The notes beneath the pieces were generated by a model that made no database searches, was not told the DNA's origin, and saw nothing but the letters and a program-made list of their open reading frames with translations. Below are positions 15,961-22,422 of a stretch of DNA of 22,422 bases, piece by piece. Position 1 is the stretch's first letter. Each line of letters opens with the position of its first letter. Source of the stretch: JAHFQJ01 sp046050125 (GTDB lineage: Bacteria > Pseudomonadota > Gammaproteobacteria > Burkholderiales > Burkholderiaceae); assembly GCA_046050125.1 (NCBI GenBank), contig JBJOQB010000169.1:1-22422 (forward strand), written 5' to 3'. A program made the translations under genes and the position numbers.

Positions 15961-17820
15961 CTAGTGTTTATGATTGTGATTAACTACTCCTTCTGCAATT
16001 ACTCCATGTTCACCCATAAACATACTAGATTTAGCACCGTTACTATTTACACCTTTAAATGCCATCATGCCATAGTTAGAGTTAAATTTTAGATTTGCCC
16101 AATCATTAAAGTCTTTTAGTTCTGTTAATGATGAATCTTTATTTAAATCTTTATAGTATGTACTTGTGTTTTTTGCTCCGTCATTATTCCAGTCGGCATA
16201 ACCACCATTTTTGCTACCTGTAAGATTATTGGCTTCAACTATTGCATTTTCATCTATAGTAGCTAAACCGCCATATGAATAATCCACAACAAAATTTTCA
16301 TTACACGGCGAATTATTTAATGTACATAAATTCACATTTTTTGTACCCGACCAGTTATAAAAACGGTCTGCAGCCATATCTGATACAAAATCTGTTGTTA
16401 CTCCACGTAATTGATATAGGTAATTCATTACGCTAACATAATTTGGTTTATATACTATATTGTCATTTCCACCATGCAATAAACCGAAGTTATGCCCAAT
16501 TTCATGCATAAATGCACCTGCTTGGTAATTAGTTAGTAGATTTTGTTCTTGTTTAGTTGAATTTTTTAAGCCCCAACCATCTAAGGTTACTAAAGAATTT
16601 TTACCAAGATACTCTGCCATGCCTGATGGTCCATAACCAGATGTAACCTGAGATTTTGCAAATAGCACATAGTGGAAGAAACTCCTTCGCATGCCGTTCA
16701 TTGTTTGTTTATAATCAAATATGCTATTGCAACCATCTGTTTGTTTTTCATAAAATGTTGGTAATACAGTACATGTATTTGATTTAAATAACTTAGCTTG
16801 ACCTAGATTATATAAATCATGATTAAATGTTTCACTATATAAACCGCCTGCGTCAATATGTAATGCGATATTATGTTTTGCAAATGATTGCTTAACTTTA
16901 TCTAATGCTGTTTTTTGTGGTATGCTTACAGAGTTATTCATATAATCAATTTGTATGAATACGTCTTTTTGCCCTTTTCTTGCCCCCATTGCATAAACAT
17001 CAATGCCACCAAATGTTTTACCTAAAGCTTTTGCAATTGTAGGAATGCCATCTCCATCTTCATCTACTGCTGTTGGGTCAGTGTCATTAACTGCAGCAGG
17101 TGTTGCAAAATTCATGTTCTGCCAACTACTTTGCCATAATGCTACGCTTTGTTTTCCATTTGATAAAGAAACAACTTTATTATCTGTAAATACTGTTGTT
17201 GGTGTGTATAATTTACCAACACTTATCATATCTGTAGTATTTCCGTTATATAGTAATTCAATATATCCATCATTGCCCCATGTTGGAACATTTCCACCTT
17301 GCTCAATAAATGCCACATTTGCATCTGTATTAAGCCAAGAACTTACTTTTGGAGATACAGTTACATAACCACCAGCAGGTATATCAATATTAGGTAAATC
17401 AAAAATCATACTACCTGTAGCTTGATTTGTAGAAGATGATTTAGCTAAACTTTTAAGTTTATGGCTAGCTAAGCTGACTGCTTCTGTATTAGGGTTATAT
17501 ATTTCAAACCATGGTACACTAGTACTTGTAGATGAAATTTCTGTAATTTTTAAACCAAGAGCAGGACTAGTAGTGCCTGTGTTAGATGGCTTTTGCCATT
17601 CTTTAACATTTGATGGTAATAATGCAGAAGAATCAGTTACAGCTTCAGAACTAGTTGTGCTACCAGCTTGGCTAGTTGTGGTGTCAGTTGTAGTCGATGA
17701 TGTACTACTGCTACGTGATGTAGTAGTTGATTCTCCACCGCCTCCACCACCTCCGCCACAGCCCGTTAAAACAAAAGACATAGCTACCGCTATACCAATA
17801 CATGTTTTGGTATTTTTCAT
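15961..17820 (-). CDS. Lipoprotein with lamin-tail-like domain and metzincin zinc protease domain
   Basis: Predicted lipid-anchored, envelope or surface zinc metalloprotease. Seen: a signal peptide with lipobox VLTGC (Cys21), eight Gly after the Cys, a Ser/Thr-rich linker to about residue 65, then a lamin-tail-domain-like beta segment (LGLKITEISSTSTSVPWFEIYNP, IPAGGYVTVSP). An acidic segment DEDGDGIPT leads into the protease domain (KDVFIQIDYM). The zinc site is HEIGHNFGLLHGG with H439, E440, H443 and H449, and the Met-turn is SVMNY with M465: the metzincin pattern. Near the C-terminus DWNNDG and DLNKDSSLTELKDFNDW look like EF-hand/dockerin-type calcium loops; the last residues are NHNHKH. 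The open frame reaches 17853, but ATG 17820 has GGGAGG 9 nt upstream and gives a proper signal peptide: 619 residues. Substrate unknown. It appears monocistronic. Confidence 0.88.
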   Translation of the reverse strand: MKNTKTCIGIAVAMSFVLTGCGGGGGGGGESTTTSRSSSTSSTTTDTTTSQAGSTTSSEAVTDSSALLPSNVKEWQKPSNTGTTSPALGLKITEISSTSTSVPWFEIYNPNTEAVSLASHKLKSLAKSSSTNQATGSMIFDLPNIDIPAGGYVTVSPKVSSWLNTDANVAFIEQGGNVPTWGNDGYIELLYNGNTTDMISVGKLYTPTTVFTDNKVVSLSNGKQSVALWQSSWQNMNFATPAAVNDTDPTAVDEDGDGIPTIAKALGKTFGGIDVYAMGARKGQKDVFIQIDYMNNSVSIPQKTALDKVKQSFAKHNIALHIDAGGLYSETFNHDLYNLGQAKLFKSNTCTVLPTFYEKQTDGCNSIFDYKQTMNGMRRSFFHYVLFAKSQVTSGYGPSGMAEYLGKNSLVTLDGWGLKNSTKQEQNLLTNYQAGAFMHEIGHNFGLLHGGNDNIVYKPNYVSVMNYLYQLRGVTTDFVSDMAADRFYNWSGTKNVNLCTLNNSPCNENFVVDYSYGGLATIDENAIVEANNLTGSKNGGYADWNNDGAKNTSTYYKDLNKDSSLTELKDFNDWANLKFNSNYGMMAFKGVNSNGAKSSMFMGEHGVIAEGVVNHNHKH

Positions 17821-17823
17821 GAT

Positions 17824-17841
17824 ACATTCCCTCCCGAATGT
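17824..17841 (-). promoter_or_regulatory. Hairpin with the Shine-Dalgarno in its loop (possible CsrA/RsmA site)
   Basis: On the minus strand the leader reads ACATTC-GGGAGG-GAATGT, then ATC and the ATG at 17820. The six-base arms are perfectly complementary and the six-base loop is the Shine-Dalgarno itself. A GGA presented in a short hairpin loop flanked by ACA and UGU resembles the CsrA/RsmA consensus (RUACARGGAUGU), and overlap with the ribosome-binding site is the classic repression layout. The structure is seen in sequence; regulation by CsrA is inferred. Confidence 0.55.
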
Positions 17842-17842
17842 T

Positions 17843-17853
17843 GTGCGACGCAC
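17843..17853. promoter_or_regulatory. GC-rich palindrome GTGCGACGCAC in the lipoprotein leader
   Basis: Perfect 5+1+5 inverted repeat, unusually GC-rich for its surroundings, directly adjoining the Shine-Dalgarno hairpin at 17824-17841. The one-base centre makes a DNA operator more natural than an RNA hairpin, though the RNA could form a shorter stem. No known regulator is assigned. Confidence 0.35.
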
Positions 17854-17883
17854 TACCCAAACACGTTTTTTGTATGTTTTTTA

Positions 17884-17914
17884 GCAGTTATTTATGATAA
17901 ATACTGCCTTTTTT
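17884..17914 (+). terminator. Hairpin with T run on the plus strand, upstream of the lipoprotein gene
   Basis: GCAGTTATTTAT (17884-17895) and ATAAATACTGC (17897-17907) pair with one bulged T and a tiny centre, followed on plus by C and six T (17909-17914). It has the form of a plus-strand terminator, yet no plus-strand gene ends here; it may stop transcription antisense to the lipoprotein gene before cstA, or act as a palindromic operator for the divergent genes. Confidence 0.4.
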
Positions 17915-18223
17915 AATTTTCTGTGTGTTTGAGTATTATTATTTATATAATTAGTATTTTTTTATCCCATTTTCCCTTTTGGTTTTGCTTTCTTATGCAA
18001 ATCCTTAATTATTTTATAGCTCACTTCGTTGTATTATTCAAACACATTTCAGTATATGTTGTTTATTTATGACATATTATTTTGTTGGTTGTATTTTTGC
18101 GATTTTATGTAATTGTTGTAAGCAAATTTAATATGTTTTAGAATATCTAAGCTAGAAATATTGTAAGTTTCCATTTAATTAATATCTATATACTTGGAAT
18201 TTTATATTTATTTTTGGTGTTTA
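17915..18223. other. Gene-free, T-rich divergent spacer
   Basis: Part of the roughly 500-nt region between the lipoprotein gene and cstA. The plus strand is visibly richer in T than A. One short frame (17995-18072, 25 codons) lacks a ribosome-binding site and is not called. I see no tRNA, no repeat and no convincing promoter for the minus-strand lipoprotein gene; it presumably lies in the left part of this stretch. Confidence 0.5.
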
Positions 18224-18280
18224 TTGTGAGTTCTATATTTGGTTTGTGAGTTGAGTTGTATATTTTATTTATCTTATAAA
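18224..18280 (+). promoter_or_regulatory. Predicted cstA promoter with tandem TTGTGAGTT repeats
   Basis: Two identical 9-mers TTGTGAGTT (18224-18232 and 18244-18252) lie exactly 20 bp apart, about two helical turns. The second abuts a possible -35 TTGAGT (18251-18256), followed by 18 bp and TATAAA (18275-18280). The core TGTGA equals the left CRP half-site, but neither copy has the matching TCACA. Activation of cstA by CRP is known in E. coli; binding of CRP or another activator here is inference. Confidence 0.4.
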
Positions 18281-18324
18281 TCAATTTGTAAATATTTAAT
18301 AATTAAATTAAAAAAGGAGGCAAC

Positions 18325-20385
18325 ATGAAAAAAATTGCAAAGCCAATAATGTGGGTTTGTTTTTGTTTACTATTTACCTGTGCTTTAGCTAGTATTGCAT
18401 TATCGAAAGGCGAATCAATTAATGCATTATGGCTAGTAGTTGTAGCAGTATCTGTTCATTTAATTGGCTATAGATACTATAGTAAATTTATTGCAACTAA
18501 AGTACTTAATTTAGATGCGTCAAGAAAAACTCCAGCAGTTTTATATAATGATGGGCTAGATTATGTTCCAACAAATAAAAATGTTTTATTTGGTCATCAT
18601 TTTGCAGCAATTGCTGGTGCAGGCCCTTTAGTGGGTCCTGTACTTGCAGCACAAATGGGTTATTTACCTGGAATGATTTGGATATTAGCAGGTGTTTTAC
18701 TTGCGGGTGCTGTACAAGATTTTATGATGTTAGTCATTTCAAGTAGGCATGATGGACGTTCATTAGGCGATTTGATTAAATCCGAGATTGGCAAAACAGC
18801 AGGAATAATTGCATTATTTGGCACATTAATGATAATGATAATTTTATTAGCTGTTTTAGCTTTAATTGTAGTCAAAGCTTTAGCTGAAAGTCCGTGGGGC
18901 ACTTTTACTGTGGCAGCTACTATACCAATTGCAATATTTATGGGTATTTATGCTAGATATATACGTCCTGCACGTATTTTTGAGGTATCTATAATTGGTT
19001 TTATTTTATTAATTGCTGCAATTTTCGCAGGGGAATATGTTGCTCATAATGATAGTTTAAGTCATATGTTTACATTTACACCTGTGCAATTAACTTGGTT
19101 ATTAATTGGATATGGATTTGTTGCTGCTGTAATGCCTGTATGGTTAATTTTAGCACCAAGAGATTACTTATCTACCTTCTTAAAAATAGGTGTAATTGTT
19201 GGTTTAGCTTTGGGAATTTTAATTTCTGCACCACATATACAAATGCCTGCAATTACTAAATTTATTGATGGTACAGGTCCTGTATGGTCAGGTAATCTAT
19301 TTCCATTTTTATTTATTACTATTGCTTGTGGAGCTGTGTCTGGTTTTCATGCATTAATTTCATCAGGTACTACGCCAAAGCTTCTTGAAAATGAAACTCA
19401 TGCTAGATTTATTGGCTATGGTGCAATGTTAATGGAATCATTTGTAGCGATTATGGCATTAGTTGCTGCAGCATGCATTGACCCTGCCGTTTACTTCACA
19501 ATGAATAGTCCTGCTGCAGTAATTGGTAAAACAGCAGAATCAGCTGCTACAACTATATCAAGTTGGGGATTTTTAATCACACCAGATATGATAAATCAAA
19601 CAGCAGCAAGTGTTGGTGAAAAAACAATTATTTCTAGAGCGGGGGGAGCACCAACTTTAGCTGTAGGTATGGCACAAATTTTTGCCAGCATTTTTGGTGG
19701 TAAAGGCATGATGGCTTTTTGGTATCATTTTGCAATTTTATTTGAAGCATTATTCATTTTAACTGCTGTTGATGCTGGTACACGTGCTGGTAGATTTATG
19801 ATTCAAGATTTACTTGGTACATTTGTTCCAAAACTTAAAAAAACAGATTCATTAGTTGCTAATTTGATTGCAACTGGATTATGTGTTAGTGCTTGGGGTT
19901 ACTTTTTATATCAAGGTGTGGTTGACCCATTAGGTGGGATTAATAGCTTATGGCCTTTATTTGGTATATCAAACCAAATGTTAGCTGCTATTGCTTTAGG
20001 CTTAATTTCTGTAATGATATTTAAAATGGGTAAAGCTCGATATATTTGGGTATCTGTAGTACCAATGTGTTGGATATTAATTTGTACATTAACTGCAGCT
20101 TGGCAAAAGGTATTCCACGATAATCCTAAAATTGGATTTTTAGCTCATGCGGAAAAATACCGCTTATCTGCAATTGAAGGTAAAGTTTTAGCTCCTGCAA
20201 AAAATATTGAGCAAATGAATCAAATTGTAATTAATGATTATGTTAATGCTAGCTTAGCTATGTTTTTTATGTTTATTGTTATTAGTATTATTGGATTTGG
20301 TATTATTAAATGCTGGAATATTTATACTAAAAAACACCCAATACATTTAGAAAGCTTAGATATTGACACAGGCATAGCAAAATGA
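18325..20385 (+). CDS. cstA: Carbon starvation protein CstA, pyruvate/peptide transporter
   Basis: Large inner-membrane protein of the CstA family; E. coli CstA is induced by carbon starvation and linked to peptide and pyruvate uptake. Multiple hydrophobic helices run throughout. Near-identical family blocks are visible: NDGLDYVPTNKNVLFGHHFAAIAGAGPLVGPVLAAQMGYLPGM (family signature, residues about 75-115; key GHHFAAIAGAGP), LAPRDYLSTFLKIG, GTGPVWSGNLFPFLFITIACGAVSGFHALISSGTTPK, SRAGGAPTLAVGMA, FWYHFAILFEALFILTAVDAGTRAGRFM and DPLGGINSLWPLFGISNQMLA. Length 686, against 701 in E. coli. Start ATG 18325 is supported by a strong AAAGGAGG 4 nt upstream, among the strongest ribosome-binding sites in the window. 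ybdD follows after a structured 196-nt spacer. Confidence 0.97.
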   Translation: MKKIAKPIMWVCFCLLFTCALASIALSKGESINALWLVVVAVSVHLIGYRYYSKFIATKVLNLDASRKTPAVLYNDGLDYVPTNKNVLFGHHFAAIAGAGPLVGPVLAAQMGYLPGMIWILAGVLLAGAVQDFMMLVISSRHDGRSLGDLIKSEIGKTAGIIALFGTLMIMIILLAVLALIVVKALAESPWGTFTVAATIPIAIFMGIYARYIRPARIFEVSIIGFILLIAAIFAGEYVAHNDSLSHMFTFTPVQLTWLLIGYGFVAAVMPVWLILAPRDYLSTFLKIGVIVGLALGILISAPHIQMPAITKFIDGTGPVWSGNLFPFLFITIACGAVSGFHALISSGTTPKLLENETHARFIGYGAMLMESFVAIMALVAAACIDPAVYFTMNSPAAVIGKTAESAATTISSWGFLITPDMINQTAASVGEKTIISRAGGAPTLAVGMAQIFASIFGGKGMMAFWYHFAILFEALFILTAVDAGTRAGRFMIQDLLGTFVPKLKKTDSLVANLIATGLCVSAWGYFLYQGVVDPLGGINSLWPLFGISNQMLAAIALGLISVMIFKMGKARYIWVSVVPMCWILICTLTAAWQKVFHDNPKIGFLAHAEKYRLSAIEGKVLAPAKNIEQMNQIVINDYVNASLAMFFMFIVISIIGFGIIKCWNIYTKKHPIHLESLDIDTGIAK

Positions 20386-20412
20386 TAATTATTTGGCATA
20401 TTCGTTGTCCTA

Positions 20413-20459
20413 AAAATTGCTCCTAGCTGTACTATTTGTACTATCTTCGTCGCAATTTT
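20413..20459. repeat. Correia-like hairpin core between cstA and ybdD
   Basis: AAAATTGC (20413-20420) and GCAATTTT (20452-20459) form an 8-bp stem enclosing a tandem GTACTATttGTACTAT and TTCGTCGC. The core GTACTATTTGTACTATC plus TTCGTCGC closely resembles the centre of the Neisseria Correia repeat enclosed element as I recall it (GTACTATTTGTACTGTCTGC...TTCGTCGCC). The typical Correia terminal repeats (TATAGTGGATTAA) are not seen. This stretch is less AT-rich than the rest of the spacer. Likely a degenerate non-autonomous MITE-like element; identity is from memory. Confidence 0.5.
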
Positions 20460-20530
20460 AGCGTCCGCCTCTATGACAAGCAATTCTGATTTAGCTATAT
20501 ATCATCTAGCAAGTATAGTAATTAATATTT

Positions 20531-20564
20531 GATAGCCGGATTTATTTATAAATCTAGCTATATC
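20531..20564. repeat. Hairpin element GATAGCCG...TCTAGCT before ybdD
   Basis: GATAGC (20531-20536) and GCTATATC (20557-20564) form an outer arm; GATTTA (20539-20544) and TAAATC (20549-20554) the inner arm. The order GATAGCCG, short spacer, TCTAGCT is the same as at 5926-5950 after galU. It ends 17 nt before the ybdD start, just upstream of its AAAAGGAAAA ribosome-binding site, so it could also modulate ybdD expression. Confidence 0.5.
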
Positions 20565-20581
20565 TATAATAAAAGGAAAAT

Positions 20582-20791
20582 ATGTCAGAGCAAAACACCA
20601 ATAAAATTGGAACATATCTCGGTAAAGCTGTACAGTTAGCAAGGCTTATGGTTGGAATTCCTAATTATGATGCTTACTGTAAACATATGCAAGAAAATCA
20701 CTCTGAGAAACAAATGATGACATATGAAGAATTTTTTAAATATAGTCAAGTTTCAAGATTCGGTGGGAATGGTAAATTTAAGTGTTGCTGA
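20582..20791 (+). CDS. ybdD: YbdD/YjiX family small protein
   Basis: A 69-residue protein matching E. coli YbdD (DUF466): GTYLGKAVQLARLMVGIPNY, YCKHMQENH, MTYEEFFKYSQ, SRFGG and a C-terminal CC. YbdD is encoded next to cstA (and YjiX next to btsT) in enterobacteria and is needed for transport by the partner permease. A good AAAAGGAAAA lies 5 nt before the ATG. It is separated from cstA by 196 nt holding two hairpin elements, a longer gap than the almost contiguous arrangement known in E. coli. Confidence 0.95.
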   Translation: MSEQNTNKIGTYLGKAVQLARLMVGIPNYDAYCKHMQENHSEKQMMTYEEFFKYSQVSRFGGNGKFKCC

Positions 20792-20830
20792 TATTAATTT
20801 TACAAATTAATTGAAAGTACTCTGTTTTTT

Positions 20831-20866
20831 AATTAGCACTCATAAATTTATATATGAATGCTAATT
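20831..20866. terminator. Probable terminator between ybdD and the SPFH gene
   Basis: AATTAGCACTCAT (20831-20843) pairs with ATGAATGCTAATT (20854-20866) over 12 of 13 positions around a 10-nt loop, followed on plus by TT and then GAATT. It lies 40 nt after the ybdD stop and 42 nt before the stop of the convergent SPFH gene. A smaller ATTAATTT/AAATTAAT stem sits nearer ybdD. The T tract is short, so efficiency is uncertain. Confidence 0.5.
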
Positions 20867-20907
20867 TTGAATTATAAATAAATTTTATAACTAATTATAG
20901 TTAAAAA

Positions 20908-22350
20908 TTAAGCACCAATATGTAACTTCATTTTAGCATCAGCTGGAACAATTACACTTTTTGCACTAGCTAAAGCTTGTGTTTGTAAAGCAATTTTCTC
21001 AAGGCTTGTTTTATGTCCTAAGCGTTTACCTTCCATTTTAATTTTTGCTTGCTCAAGCTTGAATACATTATCAGCACCACCAACATGCTCACTGTGATTT
21101 TTAAGCTTAAGGGATTCTATACCTGCTTCAATTGTTGCAATTTGTGAATCTAGTTTTTTCATTTCTAGATCATGTCTTTTAGCTTCTAGTTCTAATTCTC
21201 TTTTTTTAGCACGAATTGCTTCTTCACTATCAAGTCCCGTAATTTCTAAATCTCTTTTATTTGTAATTCCTAATTTAGCTTGGTCATGCTCTCGCTGTGC
21301 TTTTGATTGTGTAAAAATTGCTTTTTTCTTTGCTAATTCCTCTTCTGCTTCTGCTGTTTGAGCATCAATATCTGCTTTTTGCTTTGCTCTAGTTTTTTGT
21401 ATATCAGCATCAGTTTTTGTTGATGCTTGTTTTGTTTCGGCATCTATTTTTGCCTGATTTTTTGCTTGTTCTGCAGTTTTATTTTGTGCATCAATTTGAG
21501 TACTATGTCTTAAAGCCTGCTCTTTCAGTTTAGCTTGATTATCAAATTCAGCAATTTGTTGTCTGGCTTTTGATTTCGCTTCAGCATTTGTAGCATCTTT
21601 TTTTGCATTCACTAAATCATGCTCTCTTTGAATTGCACTTTGAATACTTCTACCCACCTCAATTCCCTCAACAGATAATTGATTTAATTTAACTCCATAC
21701 TTAGAGAAAGGATTTTCTGGAGATTTTACAATATATGCTTTTATTTCATCAGCTAAAATATCTGATATACCTTGAGAGTTTGCATTTTGATTTATAAAAC
21801 TATCAATAAAGAAATTATTATTTTTATGACTAATTATATGTCTAATTGCACTTTGTACGCTGTCTTTTAGTAAGCTTTCAGGATCATCTGCTGCTTCATT
21901 AAAAAATTTCTTAGCATTTTCTGTTTTATCTGATTCGCTTTTCCCTTTATCTAATTGGAAAGTAAATTTAACATCTATAGTAATATCTTCTTTATTACTT
22001 GTTTTGCAGTTAAATGCTTGAATGTCATGTATATGCAAACCTAAATTTACTACTTTAGCAACTAATGTTGGTTTAACACCATGATAAGCATTTTGGAATG
22101 TTTTTGTTAGTCGTTTACCGCCAGATAAACTTGCAATAAATGGTTCTGAAGCACTATGTGTTGGGTAATATGTACCTGGTCCATATACAATCTCACTTTT
22201 TTTCAAAATAGGATTGCTTATCAAAGCACAATAAGTATTATCTGGTAATGTAAATGGTAGCACTGGATTGCTACTAGCTTGCTTTTTTACACCATATACA
22301 TATTCTTTTTGATAAAAAAATGGAATATCAGCATTTGAAATTGTTGGCAT
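20908..22350 (-). CDS. SPFH/Band 7-like protein with long C-terminal coiled coil, no membrane anchor
   Basis: Not assigned to a named family. Residues about 30-238 look like an SPFH (stomatin/prohibitin/flotillin/HflK) domain: LPDNTYCALISNPI, EIVYGPGTYYPT (compare the PGxHxxxP of SPFH proteins), LHIHDIQAFNCKTSNKEDITIDVKFTFQL, and KYGVKLNQLSVEGIEVGRSIQSAIQ. About 240-445 is a Lys/Ala/Gln/Glu-rich helical region with heptad-like spacing, typical of flotillin stalks. The last 35 residues are less charged and contain SAKSVIVPADAKMKL. There is no signal peptide or N-terminal membrane helix, unlike stomatins and HflK/C. AAGGA 8 nt before the ATG supports the start. Upstream, an imperfect inverted repeat TTGCCAT-ac-ATGCCAA (22390-22405) may be a control site. 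It may form an oligomeric ring or cage in the cytoplasm or bind membranes peripherally; the function is unknown and its upstream neighbours lie outside the window. Confidence 0.8.
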   Translation of the reverse strand: MPTISNADIPFFYQKEYVYGVKKQASSNPVLPFTLPDNTYCALISNPILKKSEIVYGPGTYYPTHSASEPFIASLSGGKRLTKTFQNAYHGVKPTLVAKVVNLGLHIHDIQAFNCKTSNKEDITIDVKFTFQLDKGKSESDKTENAKKFFNEAADDPESLLKDSVQSAIRHIISHKNNNFFIDSFINQNANSQGISDILADEIKAYIVKSPENPFSKYGVKLNQLSVEGIEVGRSIQSAIQREHDLVNAKKDATNAEAKSKARQQIAEFDNQAKLKEQALRHSTQIDAQNKTAEQAKNQAKIDAETKQASTKTDADIQKTRAKQKADIDAQTAEAEEELAKKKAIFTQSKAQREHDQAKLGITNKRDLEITGLDSEEAIRAKKRELELEAKRHDLEMKKLDSQIATIEAGIESLKLKNHSEHVGGADNVFKLEQAKIKMEGKRLGHKTSLEKIALQTQALASAKSVIVPADAKMKLHIGA

Positions 22351-22422
22351 ATAAAAATTCCTTAAAATATAGTTATTATTGTAAAATTATTGCCATACAT
22401 GCCAATAAATTTAATATTATTT

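Noticed and set aside
17003..17884. Two plus-strand open frames (121 and 103 codons) opposite the lipoprotein gene
   Set aside because: They are antisense to the signal peptide, Gly tract and lamin-tail-like region; the poly-Pro stretch is just the complement of the Gly codons. No ribosome-binding sites.
17995..18072. 25-codon hydrophobic open frame in the divergent spacer
   Set aside because: No Shine-Dalgarno, T-rich composition alone would give a Phe/Val/Leu-rich product, and nothing supports translation.

Overview
The window is strongly AT-rich (roughly 30 % G+C by eye). It encodes a Gram-negative gene set that fits a beta- or gamma-proteobacterium: a type II secretion-type ATPase, a RelA with a dead HD domain and the EXDD synthetase motif, an E. 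coli-like CstA/YbdD pair, SuhB, a PhoB/PhoU/Pst group and a lipobox lipoprotein. I cannot name the genus. No tRNA, rRNA, CRISPR array, transposase or phage gene is visible.

Layout. 1-58: first codons of a minus-strand methyltransferase-like gene running off the left edge. 324-1712: gspE-like ATPase, facing purF across a two-way hairpin terminator. 1782-3982: purF and recR, both minus. 4176-5897: suhB-galU, plus, 3 nt apart. 5999-10608: minus-strand phosphate block transcribed pstC-pstA-pstB-phoU-(RRM protein)-phoB, with neither pstS nor phoR next to it. 10736-15737: marC, ppx and relA on plus. 15961-17820: surface lipoprotein with a lamin-tail-like domain and a metzincin protease domain. 18325-20791: cstA and ybdD, separated by a structured spacer with a Correia-like core. 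20908-22350: minus-strand SPFH-like protein with a long coiled coil and no membrane anchor.

How the genes fit together. The centre is a phosphate and starvation neighbourhood: Pst uptake, PhoU and PhoB sense and import phosphate, Ppx degrades polyphosphate (and may cleave pppGpp), and RelA makes (p)ppGpp. CstA/YbdD adds peptide or pyruvate uptake during carbon starvation. SuhB, GalU, PurF and RecR are housekeeping genes.

Most interesting points: (1) a predicted hairpin that places the Shine-Dalgarno of the metzincin lipoprotein in its loop, resembling a CsrA/RsmA target; (2) a Correia-like core and a hairpin motif, GATAGCCG...TCTAGCT, between cstA and ybdD, the latter also found after galU; (3) the membrane-anchor-free SPFH/coiled-coil protein; (4) the RRM gene between phoU and phoB, sharing a 19-nt ribosome-binding-site sequence with phoU. 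Several starts differ from the longest open frame (purF, RRM gene, marC, metzincin lipoprotein); the reasons are given in the entries.
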